A DNA stretch of 64,000 nt from Diplolepis rosae (taxonomy: Eukaryota; Arthropoda; Insecta; Hymenoptera; Diplolepididae): assembly GCA_030998225.1 (NCBI GenBank), contig JAPYXD010000684.1, positions 2,482,501 to 2,546,500 on the forward strand, read 5' to 3'. Both the position numbers and the translations under genes were made by a program. Position 1 is the stretch's first letter, and every line of letters begins with the position of its first letter. Shown here one piece after another: positions 49,141 to 60,240 of this stretch. The notes beneath the pieces are model-generated. The model saw only the letters and a list, made by a program, of their open reading frames with translations, did no database searches and had not been told where the DNA came from.

Positions 49141-52100
49141 CTAAATATTATTTTCAAAATGACAGGATCTCTAATATATAAACGAGGTATCTTAATTTTC
49201 AGTTCTCAGCTTAAGTTCCCTGAGAAAGATGTTTTTTAAGCACCTGGACTACTAGATATAATTTTCAAAATGATGGCATCTCTAAAATATGAACTGAGTA
49301 TCTCAAATTTCATTTCTCAGCTTAAGTTCCCAACGGAAGATTTCTTTTAAGCACCTGGACTAGTAAATATAATTTTCAAAAAAACGGGATCTCTAAAATA
49401 TGAACTTGGTATCTTAGTTTTCAGTTCTCAGCATAAGTTCCATGAGAAAGATGTTTTTTAAGCTCCTGGGCTACTAGATATACTTATAAAAATGACGGGA
49501 TCTCTAAAATATGAAATAGGTATCTTAAATTTCATTTCTCAGCTCATGTTCCCTAAGGAAGATGTTTTTTAAGCACTTGGGCAACTAGATATAATTTTCA
49601 AAATGACCGGATCTCTAAAATATGAACAAGGTATCTTAATTTTCAGTTCTCAGATATATTTACCGGGGAAAAATGTATTTAAGAACCTGGAAAACTAGAT
49701 ATAATTTTCAAAATGACGGGTTCTCCAAAATATGAACTTGGTTTCTTATATTTCAGTTTTAAGCTTAAGTTCCCCAAGTAAGATGTTTTTTAAGCACCTG
49801 CACTACTAGATATAATTTCCGAAATGACGGAATCTCTAAGATATGAACTAGGTATCTTATATTTCAGTTCTCAGCTTAAGTTCCATGAGAAAGATGTTTT
49901 TTAAGCACCTGGACAAATAGATACAATTTTCAAAATGACCGGATCTCTAAAATATGAACCAGGTATCTTATATTTCAGTTCTCAGCTTAAGTGCCCTGAG
50001 AATGATGTTTTTTAAGCACCTGGACTACTAAATATAATTTTCAAAATGACGGGATCTCTCAAATATGAACTAGGTATCTTAATTTTCAGTTCTCAGCTTA
50101 AGTTCCCTGAGAAAGATGTTTTTTAAGCACCTGGACTACTAGATATAATTTTCAAAATGACGGGATCTCTCAAATATGAACTAGGTATCTTATATTTCAG
50201 TTCTAAGCTTAAGTTCCCCAATTAAGATGTTTTTAAAGCACCTGGAATACTAGATATAATTTTGAAAATGACGGGATCTCTAAAATAAGAACTAGGTATC
50301 TTAATTTTCAGTTCTCAGCTTCAGTTGCCGGAGAAAGATGTTTTTTAAGCACCTGGTATACTAGATATAATTTTCAAAATGACGGGATCTCTAAAATATG
50401 AACTACCTATCATATATTTCATTTCTTAGCTTAAGTGCCCTGAAAACGATGTTTTTTAAGCACCTGGACTAGTAAATATAATTTCCAAAATGACGGGATC
50501 TCTAAAATATGAACTTGGTATCATAATTTTCAGTTCTCAGCATAAATTCCCTGAGAAAGATGTTTTTTAAGCAACTGGACTACAAAATATAATTTCCAAA
50601 ATGACGGGATCTCTAGAATATGAACTAGGTATCTTGATTTTCAGTTCTCAGCTTAAGTTCCCTAAGTAAGATGTTTTTTAAGCACCTGGACTACTAGACA
50701 TAACTTTCAAAATGACGGGATGTCTAAAATATGAACTAGGCATCTTAATTTTAAGTTCTCATCTCAAGTTCCCTGAGAAAGATGTTTTTTAAGCACCTGG
50801 ACTACTAGATATAATTTCCAAATTGACGGGATTTCTAAAATATGAACTAGGTTTCTTATATTTCAGTTCTAAGCTTAAGTTCCCCAAGTAAGTTGTTTTT
50901 AAAGCACCTGGAATACTAGATATAATTTTGAAAATGACGGGATCTCTAAAATAAGAACTAGGAATCTTAATTTTCAGTTCTCAGCTTAAGATGCAGGAGA
51001 AAGATGTTCTTTAAGCACCTGGAATACTAGATATAATTTTCAAAATGACGGGATCTCTACAATATGAACTAGGTATCATATATTTCAGTTCTTAGCTTAA
51101 GTGCCCTGAGAACAATGTTTTTTAAGCACCTGGACTACTAAATATAATTTTCAAAATGACGGGATCTCTAAAATATGAACTAGGTATCTTAATTTTCAGT
51201 TCTCATCTTAAGTTCCCGGAGAAAGATGTTTTTTAAGCACCTGTACTACTAGATATAATTTCCAAAATGACGGAATCTCTAAAATATGAACTAGGTATCT
51301 CGGATTTCAGTTCTCAGCTTAAGTTGCCGGAGAAAGATGCTTTTTAAGCACCTGGACTACTAGATATAATTTCCTAAATGACGGTATCTCTAACATATGA
51401 ACTAGGGTTCATATATTTCAGTTCTCAGCTTAAGTGCCCTGAGAAAAATGTTTTTTAAGCACCTGGTCTACTAAATATAATTTTCAAAATGACGGGATCT
51501 CTAAAATATGAACTAGGTATCTTAATTTTCAGTTCTCATCTTAAGTTCCCTGAGAAAGATGTTTTTTAAGCACCTGGAATACTAAATATAATTTCCAAAA
51601 TGACGGGATCTCTAAAATATGAACTAGGTATCTTAAATTTCATTTCTCAGCTTAAGTTCCCTAAGGAAGATGTTTTTTAAGCACCTGGACAACAAGATAT
51701 AATTTTCAAAATGACGAGATCTCTCAAATATGAAGTAGGTATCTTATATTTCAGTTCTCAGCTTAAGTTCCCTGAGAAAGATTAAGTTCCCTGAGAAAGA
51801 TGTTTTTTAAGCACCTGGACTACTAAATATAATTTTCAAAATGACGGGATATCTAAAATATGAACTAGGTATTTTATATTTCAGTACTCAGCTTAAGTTT
51901 CCTGAGAAAGATGTTTTTAAGCACCTGGACTACTAAATATAATTTTCAAAAGGACGGGATCTCTCAAATATGAACTAGGTATCTTATTTTTCAGTTCTCA
52001 GCTTAAGTTCCCTGAGAATGATGTTTTTTAAGCACCTGGACTACTAAATATAATTTTCAAAATGCCGGGATATCTAACATATGAACTAGGTATCTTAATT

Positions 52101-52240
52101 TGCAGTTCTCAGCTTAAGTGCCCTGAGAACGATGGTTTTTAAGCAACTGGACAACTAAATATAATTTTCAAAATGCCGGGATATTTAAAATTTGAGCTAG
52201 GTATCTTAATTTTCAGTTCTCAGCTTAAGTTCCCTGAGAA
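49141..52240 (+). repeat. Left member of the 11-kb-offset duplication
   Basis: From about 49,250 this matches 60,240 onward: offset 10,990 at 'tgatggcatctc' (49,271 versus 60,261), then 11,212 after the 222-bp tandem duplication in the right copy, then 11,324 after a further extra monomer near 61,900. The stretch 50,160-52,100 also matches 27,750-29,700 at offset about 22,407. Shared landmarks are 'gacaaatagatac' (49,912) and 'aaaaggacggg' (51,949). The monomer near 49,640-49,690 (cagatatatttaccgggg, atgtatttaagaacc) is unusually diverged. Confidence 0.82.
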
Positions 52241-53700
52241 AGATGTTTTTTCTGCACCTGGACTACTAAATATAATTTTGATAATGACGGGATCTCTAAA
52301 ATATGAACTAGGTATCTTAATTTTCAGTTCTCTGCTTAGGTTCCCTAATTAAGATCTTTTTTAAGCACCTGGACTACTAGACATAACTTTCAATATGACG
52401 GGATGTCCAAAATATGAACTAGGTATCTTAATTTTCAGTTCTCAGCTTAAGTTCCCTGAGAAAGATGTTTTTTAAGCACCTGGACTACTAGATATAATTT
52501 TCAAAATGACGGGATCACAAAAAAATGAACTAGGTATCTTATATTTCAGTTCTAAGCTTAAGTTCCCCAAGTAAGATGTTTTTAAAGCACCTGGAATACT
52601 AGATATAATTTTGAAAATGACGGGATCTCTAAAATAAGAACTAGGAATCTTAATTTTCAGTTCTCAGCTTAAGTTCCCTAAGTAAGATGTTTTTTAAGCA
52701 CCTGGACTACTAGACATAACTTTCAAAATGATGAGATCTCTAAAATATGAACTAGGTATCTTGATTTTCAGTTCTCAGCTTAAGTTCCCTAATTAAGATC
52801 TTTTTTAAGCACCTGGACTACTAGACATAACTTTCAAAATGACGGGATGTCCAAAATATGAACTAGGTATCTTAATTTTCAGTTCTCAGCTTAAGTTCCC
52901 TGAGAAAGATGTTTTTTAAGCACCTGGACTACTAGATATAATTTTCAAAATGACGGGATCTCCAAAATATGAACTAGGTATCTTATATTTCAGTTCTAAG
53001 CTTAAGTTCCCCAAGTAAGGTGTTTTTAAATCACCTGCAATACTAGATATAATTTTGAAAATGACGGGATCTCTAAAATAAGAACTAGGAATCTTAATTT
53101 TCAGTTCTCAGCTTAAGATGCCGGAGAAAGATGTTTTTTAAACACCTGGAATACTAGATATAATTTTCAAAATGACGGGATCTCTAAAATATGAAATACG
53201 TATCATATATTTCAGTTCTTAGCTTAAGTGCCCTGAGAACTATGTTTTTTAAGCACCTGGAGTACTAAATATAATTTTGAAAATGACGGGATCTCTAGAA
53301 TATGAACTAGGTATCATGATTTTCAGTTCTCAGCTTAAGTTCCCTAAGTAAGATGTTTTTTAAGCACCTGGACTACTAGACATAACTTTCAAAATGACGG
53401 GATGTCCAAAATATGAAATAGGTATCTTAATTTTAAGTTCTCATCCTAAGTTCCCTGAGAACGATGTTTTTTAAGCACCTGGACTACTAGATATAATTTT
53501 CAAAATGACGGGATCTCTAAAATATGAACTAGGTATCTTGATTTTCAGTTCTCAGCTTAAGTTCCCTAATTAAGATCTTTTTAAGCACCTGGACTACTAG
53601 ACATAACTTTCAAAATGACGGGATGTCCAAAATATGAACTAGGTATCTTAATTTGAAGTTCTCATACTAAGTTCCCTGAGAAAGATGTTTTTTCAGCACC
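52241..53700 (+). repeat. 4-mer-like satellite block
   Basis: The ccctaattaagatc marker monomer starts at 52,304, 52,748 (444 bp, four monomers) and 53,525 (777 bp, seven monomers), with the same partners as at 32.6-34.4 kb (gatgtccaaaatatg, ccccaagtaag, agaactaggaatc). One monomer near 52,513 reads 'gggatcacaaaaaaatgaac', an odd local divergence. The 4-mer array thus exists at two sites about 19.6 kb apart. Confidence 0.8.
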
Positions 53701-54273
53701 TGGACTACTAGATATAATTATAAAAATGACGGGATCTTTAAAATATGAAATAGGTATCCTAAATTTTATTTCTCAGCTCATGTTCCCTAAGGAAAATGTT
53801 TTTAAGCACCTGGGCATCTAGATATAATTTTCAAAATGACCGGATCCCTAAAATATGAATTAGGTATCTTGATTTTCAGTTCTCAGCTTTAGTTCCCGGA
53901 GAAAGATGTTTTTTAAGCACCTGGACTACTAGATATAATTTCCAAAATGAGGGGATTTCTAAAATATGAAATAGGTTTCTTATATTTCAGTTCTCAGCTT
54001 AAGTGCCCTGAGAAAGATGTTTTTTAAGAACCTGGTCTACTATATATAATTTTCAAAATGACGGGATCTCTAAAATATGAACTAGGTATATTATATTTCA
54101 GTTCTTAGCTTAAGTGCCCTGAGAAAGATGTTTTTTCAGCACCTGGACTACTAAATATAATTTTCAAAATGACGGGATCTCTAAAATATGAACTAGGTAT
54201 CTTAGTTTTCAGTTCTCATCTTAAGTTCCCTGAGAAAAATGTTTTTTAAGCACCTGGACTACTAGATATAATT
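53701..54273 (+). repeat. Short block duplicated at 57.4-57.9 kb
   Basis: Carries 'gggatctttaaaatatgaaa' (53,731), 'atcctaaattttatttctc', 'gggcatctagatata' and 'atgaggggatttc'. The same series starts at 57,454, offset 3,723 bp. With the flanking part from about 53,190 (offset 3,833 at 'ggagtac', 53,259 versus 57,092) it forms a duplicated block of about 1 kb flanking the 10-mer HOR. Confidence 0.78.
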
Positions 54274-55358
54274 TCCGAAATGACGGAATCTCTAAGATAT
54301 GAACTAGGTGTCTTATATTTCAGTTCTCAGATTAAGTGCCCTGAGAAAAATGTTTTTTAAGCACCTGGTCTACTAAATATAATTTTCAAAATGACGGGAT
54401 CTCTAAAATATGAACTAGGTATCTTAATTTTCAGTTCTCATCTTAAGTTCCCTGAGAAAGATGTTTTTTAAGCACCTGGACTACTAGATATAATTTCCAA
54501 AATGACAGGATCTCTAAAATATGAACTAGGTATCTTGGATTTCAGTTCTCAGCTTAAGTTCCCTAAGGAAGATGTTTTTTAAGCACCTGGACAACTAGAT
54601 ATAATTTTGAAAATGACGGGATCTCTAGAATATGAACTAGGTATCTTGATTTTCAGTTCTCAGCTTAAGTTCCCTAATTAAGATGTTTTTTAAGCACCTG
54701 GACTACTAGACATAACTTTCAAAATGACGGTATGTCCAAAATATGAACTAGGTATCTTAATTTTCAGTTCTCAGCTTAAGTTCCTTAAAGCTTAAATATA
54801 ATTTTCAAAATGACGGGATCTCTAAAATATGAACTAGGTATCTTAATTTTCAGTTCTCATCTTAAGTTCCCTGAGAAAGATGTTTTTTAAGCACCTGGAC
54901 TACTAAATATAATTTCCAAAATGACGGGATCTCTAAAATATGAACTAGATATCTTAAATTTCATGTCTCATCTTAAGTTCCCTAAGGAAGATGTTTTTTA
55001 AGCACCTGGACAACTAGATATAATTTTCAAAATTACGGGATCTCTACAATATGAACTAGGTATCATATATTTCTGTTCTTAGCTTAAGTGCCCTGAGAAC
55101 AATGTTTTTTAAGCACCTGGACTACTAAATATAATTTTGAAAATAACGGGATCTCTGAAATATGAACTAGGTATCTTAATTTTCATTCCTCAGCTTAAGT
55201 TCCCGGAGAAAGATGTTTTTTAAGCACCTGTACTACTAGATATAATTTCCAAAATGACGGAATCTCTAAAATATGAACTAGGTATCTTGGATTTCAGTTC
55301 TCAGCTTAAGTCCCCGGAGAAAGATGTTTTTTAAGCACCTGGACTACTAGATATAATT
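54274..55358 (+). repeat. 10-mer HOR (about 1,085 bp), copy 1
   Basis: Ten monomers, one of them the 86-bp form, predict 1,085 bp. Landmarks 'ccgaaatgacgg' at 54,274 and 55,359 are 1,085 bp apart, as are the truncated monomers ('ttccttaaagc' at 54,781 and 55,866). Monomer types come from both the 4-mer zone (gatgtccaaaatatg) and the 20-26 kb zone (gaactagatatcttaaattt), so this HOR was assembled from older parts. Confidence 0.88.
54744..54829 (+). repeat. 86-bp truncated monomer, first copy
   Basis: The unit runs ttaagttccttaaagcttaa directly into atataattttc, missing 25 bp that include most of the near-invariant box (t6-aagcacctgg). The junction creates an AAGCTT. It is one of only two monomers I saw that lack the box, and the second is its HOR copy. 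Confidence 0.9.
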
Positions 55359-56440
55359 TCCGAAATGACGGAATTTCTAAGATATGAACTAGGTATCTTA
55401 ATTTTCAGTTCTCAGCTTAAGTGCCATGAGAAAAATGTTTTTTAAGCACCTGGTCTACTAAATATAATTTTCAAAATGACGGGATCTCTAAAATATGAAC
55501 TAGGTATCTTAATTTTCAGTTCTCATCTTAAGTTCCCTGAGAAAGATGTTTTTTAAGCACCTGGACTACTAGATATAATTTTCAAAATGACGGGATCTCT
55601 AAAATATGAACTAGGTATCTTGGTTTTCAGTTCTCAGCTTAAGTTCCCTAAGGAAGATGTTTTTAAAGCACGTGGAATACTAGATATAATTTTGAAAATG
55701 ACGGGATCTCTAAAATAAGAACTAGGAATCTTAATTTTCAGTTCTCAGCTTAAGTTCCCTAAGCAAGATGTTTTTTAAGCACCTGGACTACTAGACATAA
55801 CTTTCAAAATGACGGGATGTCCAAAATATGAACTAGGTATCTTAATTTTCAGTTCTCAGCTTAAGTTCCTTAAAGCTTAAATATAATTTTCAAAATGACG
55901 GGATCTCTCAAATATGAACTAGGTATCATAAATTTCAGTTCTCGTCTTAAGTACCCTGAGAAAGATGCTTTTTAAGCACCTGGACTACTAAATATAATTT
56001 CCAAAATGACGGGATCTCTAAAATATGAACTAGATATCTTAAATTTCATGTCTCATCTTAAGTTCCCTAAGGAAGATGTTTTTTAAGCACCTGGACAACT
56101 AGATATAATTTTCAAAATGACGGGATATCTAAAATATGAACTAGGTATCATATATTTCAGTTCTTAGCTTAAGTGCCCTGAGAACAATGTTTTTTAAGCA
56201 CCTGGACTACTAAATATAATTTTCAAAATGACGGGATCTCTGAAATAAGAACTAGGTATCTTAATTTTCAGTTCTCAGCTTAAGTTCCCTAAGGAAGATG
56301 TTTTTTAAGCACCTGTACTACTAGATATAATTTCCAAAATGACGGAATCTCTAAAATATGAACTAGGTATCTTGGATTTCAGTTCTCAGCTTAAGTCCCC
56401 GGAGAAAGATGTTTTTTAAGCACCTGGACTACTAGATATA
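55359..56440 (+). repeat. 10-mer HOR, copy 2
   Basis: Same order as copy 1, 1,082 bp to the next landmark at 56,441. Differences include 'gtgccatgagaaaaatg' (55,421) against 'gtgccctgag', 'ttggttttcag' against 'ttggatttcag', and 'ctcgtcttaagtaccc' (55,941). Confidence 0.87.
55829..55914 (+). repeat. 86-bp truncated monomer, second copy
   Basis: Same 25-bp deletion and same junction as the unit at 54,744-54,829, 1,085 bp downstream. The shared junction shows a single deletion event followed by HOR duplication. Confidence 0.9.
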
Positions 56441-56780
56441 ATTTCCGAAATGACGGAATCTCTAAGATATGAACTAGGTGTCTTATATTTCAGTTCTCAG
56501 CTTAAGTGCCCTGAGAAAAATGTTTTTTAAGCACCTGGACTACTAAATATAATTTTCAAAATGACGGGATCTCTAAAATATGAACTAGGTATCTTAATTT
56601 TCAGTTCTCATCTTAAGTTCCCTGAGAAAGATGTTTTTTAAGCACCTGGACTACTAGATATAATTTTCAAAATGACGGGATCTCTAAAATATGAACTAGG
56701 TATCTTGGATTTCAGTTCTCAGCTTAAGTTCCCTAAGGAAGATGTTTTTTAAGCACCTGGACAACTAGATATAATTTTCA
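56441..56780 (+). repeat. 10-mer HOR, partial copy 3
   Basis: Starts with the third landmark and follows copy 1 for about three monomers, then leaves the order near 56,780 ('gatctctcaaatatgaacta', 'tgtatcttatatttc'), before reaching the position of a third 86-bp unit. Confidence 0.8.
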
Positions 56781-57900
56781 AAATGACGGGATCTCTCAAA
56801 TATGAACTATGTATCTTATATTTCAGTTCTAAGCTTAAGTTCCCCAATTAAGATGTTTTTAAAGCACCTGGAATACTAGATATAATTTTGAAAATGACGG
56901 GATCTCTAAAATAAGAACTAGGTATCTTAATTTTCAGTTCTCAGCTTCAGTTGCCGGAGAAAGATGTTTTTTAAGCACCTGGTATACTAGATATAATTTT
57001 CAAAATGACGGGATCTCTAAAATATGAACTACGTATCATATATTTCAGTTCTTAGCTTAAGTGCCCTGAGAACTATGTTTTTTAAGCACCTGGAGTACTA
57101 AATATAATTTTGAAAATGACGGGATCTCAAGAATATGAACTAGGTATCATGATTTTCAGTTCTCAGCTTAAGTTCCCTAAGTAAGATGTTTTTTAAGCAC
57201 CTGGACTACTAGACATAACTTTCAAAATGACGGGATGTCCAAAATATGAACTAGGTATCTTAATTTTAAGTTCTCATCCTAAGTTCCCTGAGAACGATGT
57301 TTTTTAACCACCAGGACTACTAGATATAATTTTCAAAATGACGGGATCTCTAAAATATGAACTAGGTATCTTATATTTCAGTTCTCAGCTTAAGTGAGCT
57401 GAGGAAGATGTTTTTCAAGCACCTGGACTACTAGATATTATTATAAAAATGACGGGATCTTTAAAATATGAAATAGGTATCCTAAATTTTATTTCTCAGC
57501 TCATGTTCCCTAAGGAAAATGTTTTTTAAGCACCTGGACATCTAGATATAATTTTCAAAATGACCGGATCCCTAAAATATGAACTAGGTATCTTGATTTT
57601 CAGTTCTCAGCTTTAGTTCCCGGAGAAAGATGTTTTTTAAGCACCTGGACTACTAGATATAATTTCCAAAATGAGGGGATTTCTAAAATATGAAATAGGT
57701 TTCTTATATTTCAGTTCTCAGCTTAAGTGCCCTGAGAAAGATGTTTTTTAAGAACCTGGACTATTATATATAATTTTCAAAATGACGGGATCTCTAAAAT
57801 ATGAACTAGGTATATTATATTTCAGTTCTCAGCTTAAGTGCCCTGAGAAAGATGTTTATTAAGCACCTGGACTACTAAATATAATATTTCCAAAATGACG
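56781..57900 (+). repeat. Second copy of the 53.0-54.2 kb block
   Basis: Carries the series gaactacgtatc, gagaactatg, ggagtac, gatgtccaaaatatg, gagaacgatg, gatctttaaaatatg and atgaggggatttc in the same order as 53.1-54.2 kb (offset 3,833, then 3,723). One monomer near 57,360-57,410 ('gtgagctgaggaag') is shared instead with 3,350 and 6,970. A T-run variant 'gtttattaagc' occurs at 57,854. Confidence 0.75.
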
Positions 57901-60240
57901 GGATCTCTAAAATATGAACTAGGTATCTTGATTTTCAGTTCTCAGCTTAAGTTCCCTAAGAAAGATTAAGTTCCTTGAGAAAGATGTTTTTTAAGCACCT
58001 GGACTACTAAATATAATTTTCAAAATGACGGGATCTCTAAAATATGAACTAGGTATCTTAGTTTTCAGTTCTCATCTTAAGTTCCCTGAGAAAGATGTTT
58101 TTTAAGCACCTGGACTACTAAATATAATTTCCAAAATGACGGGATCTCTAAAATATGAACTAGATATCTTAAATTTCATGTCTCATCTTAAGTTCCCTAA
58201 GGAAGATGTTTTTTAAGCACCTGGACAACTAGATATAATTTTCAAAATGACGGTATCTCTAATATGAACTAGGTATCTTATATTTCAGTTCTCAGCTTAA
58301 GTTCCCTGAGAAAGATTAAGTTCCCTGAGAAAGATGTTTTTTAAGCACCTGGACTACTAAATATAATTTTCAAAATGATGGGATCTCTCAAATATGAACT
58401 AGGTATCTTAATTTTCAGTTCTCAGCTTAAGTTCCCTGAGAAAGATGTTTTTTAAGCACCTGGACTACTAGATATAATTTTCAAAATGACGGGATCTCTC
58501 AAATATGAACTAGGTATCTTATATTTCAGTTCTAAGCTTAAGTTCCCCAATTAAGATGTTTTTAAAGCACCTGGAATACTAGATATAATTTTAAAAATGC
58601 CGGTATATCTAAAATATGAACTAGGTATCTTAATTTTCAGTTCTCCGCTTAAGTTCCCTGAGAAAGATGTTTTTTATGCACCTGGACTACTAGATATAAT
58701 TTTCAAAATGCCGGGATCTCTAAAATAAGAACTAGGTATCTTAAATTTCAGTTCTCAGCTTCAGTTGTCGGAGAAAGATGTTTTTAAGCACCTGGTATAC
58801 TAGATATAATTTTCAAAATGACGGGATCTCTAAAATATGAACTACCTATCATATATTTCATTTCTTAGCTTAAGTGCCCTGAAAACGATGTTTTTTAAGC
58901 ACCTGGACTAGTAAATATAATTTCCAAAATGACGGGATCTCTAAAATATGAACTTGGTATCATAATTTTCAGTTCTCAGCATAAGTTCCCTGAGAAAGAT
59001 GTTTTTTAAGCAACTGGACTACAAAATATAATTTCCAAAATCACGGGATCTCTAGAATATGAACTAGGTATCTTGATTTTCAGTTCTCAGCTTAAGTTCC
59101 CTAAGTAAGATGTTTTTTAAGCACCTGGACTACTAGACATAACTTTCAAAATGACGGGATGTCTAAAATATGAACTAGGCATCTTAATTTTCAGTTCTCA
59201 TCTTAAGTTGCCGGAGGAAGATGTTTATAAGCACCTGGACTACTAGATATAATTTTCAAAATGACGGGATCTCTAGAATATGAACTAGGTATCTTAATTT
59301 TCAGTTCTCAGCTTAAGTTGCCGGAGAAAGATGTTTTTTAAGCACCTGTACTACTAGATATAATTTCCAAAATGACGGAATCTCTAAAATATGAACTAGG
59401 TATCTTGGATTTCAGTTCTCAGCTTAAGTCCCCGGAGAAAGATGTTTTTTAAGCACCTGGACTACTAGATATAATTTCCGAAATGACGGAATCTCTAAGA
59501 TATGAACTAGGTGTCTTATATTTCAGTTCTCAGATTAAGTGCCCTGAGAAAAATGTTTTTTAAGCACCTGGTCTACTAAATATAATTTTCAAAATGACGG
59601 GATCTCTAAAATATGAACTAGGTATCTTAATTTTCAGTTCTCATCTTAAGTTCCCTGAGAAAGATGTTTTTTAAGCACGTGGACTACTAAATATAATTTC
59701 CAAAATGACGGGATCTCTAAAATATGAACTAGGTATCTTAAATTTCATTTCTCAGCTTAAGTTCCCTAAGGAAGATGTTTTTTAAGCACCTGGACAACTA
59801 GATATAATTTTCAAAATGACGGGATCTCTAAAATATGAACTAGGTATCTTATATTTCAGTACTCAGCTTAAGTTTCCTGAGAAAGATGTTTTTTAAGCAC
59901 GTGGACAACAAGATATAATTTTCAAAATGACGGGATCTCTCAAATATGAACTAGGTATCTTAATTTTCAGTTCTCATCTTAAGTTCCCTGAGAAAGATGT
60001 TTTTTAAGCACCTGGACTACTAAATATAATTTTCAAAATGACGGGATATCTAAAATATGAACTAGGTATCTTAATTTGCAGTTCTCAGCTTAAGTGCCCT
60101 GAGAACGATGGTTTTTAAGCAACTGGACAACTAAATATAATTTTCAAAATGACGGGATATCTAAAATATGAACTAGGTATCTTAATTTTCAGTTCTCAGC
60201 TTAAGTTCCCTGAGAAAGATGTTTTTTAAGCACCTGGACT
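57901..60240 (+). repeat. Satellite block related to 44.5-46 kb and 20.9-21.4 kb
   Basis: The 'cggtatctctaatatg' monomer (58,251) and what follows (ttccccaattaag, gaactacctatc, aacttggtatcata, gaatctctaagatatg) match 44,765 onward at about 13,486 bp. Near 59,850-60,250 the order is that of 20,950-21,300 ('gcacgtggacaacaag' at 59,898 versus 20,996, 'aatttgcagttctc'). 'aaatataatatttcc' at 57,878 is a 3-bp local insertion. No gene is seen. Confidence 0.75.

Noticed and set aside
54781..54805. Junction of the 86-bp monomer as an assembly seam
   Set aside because: The identical junction recurs 1,085 bp later inside a collinear HOR copy, so a random assembly error is unlikely, though reads would settle it.
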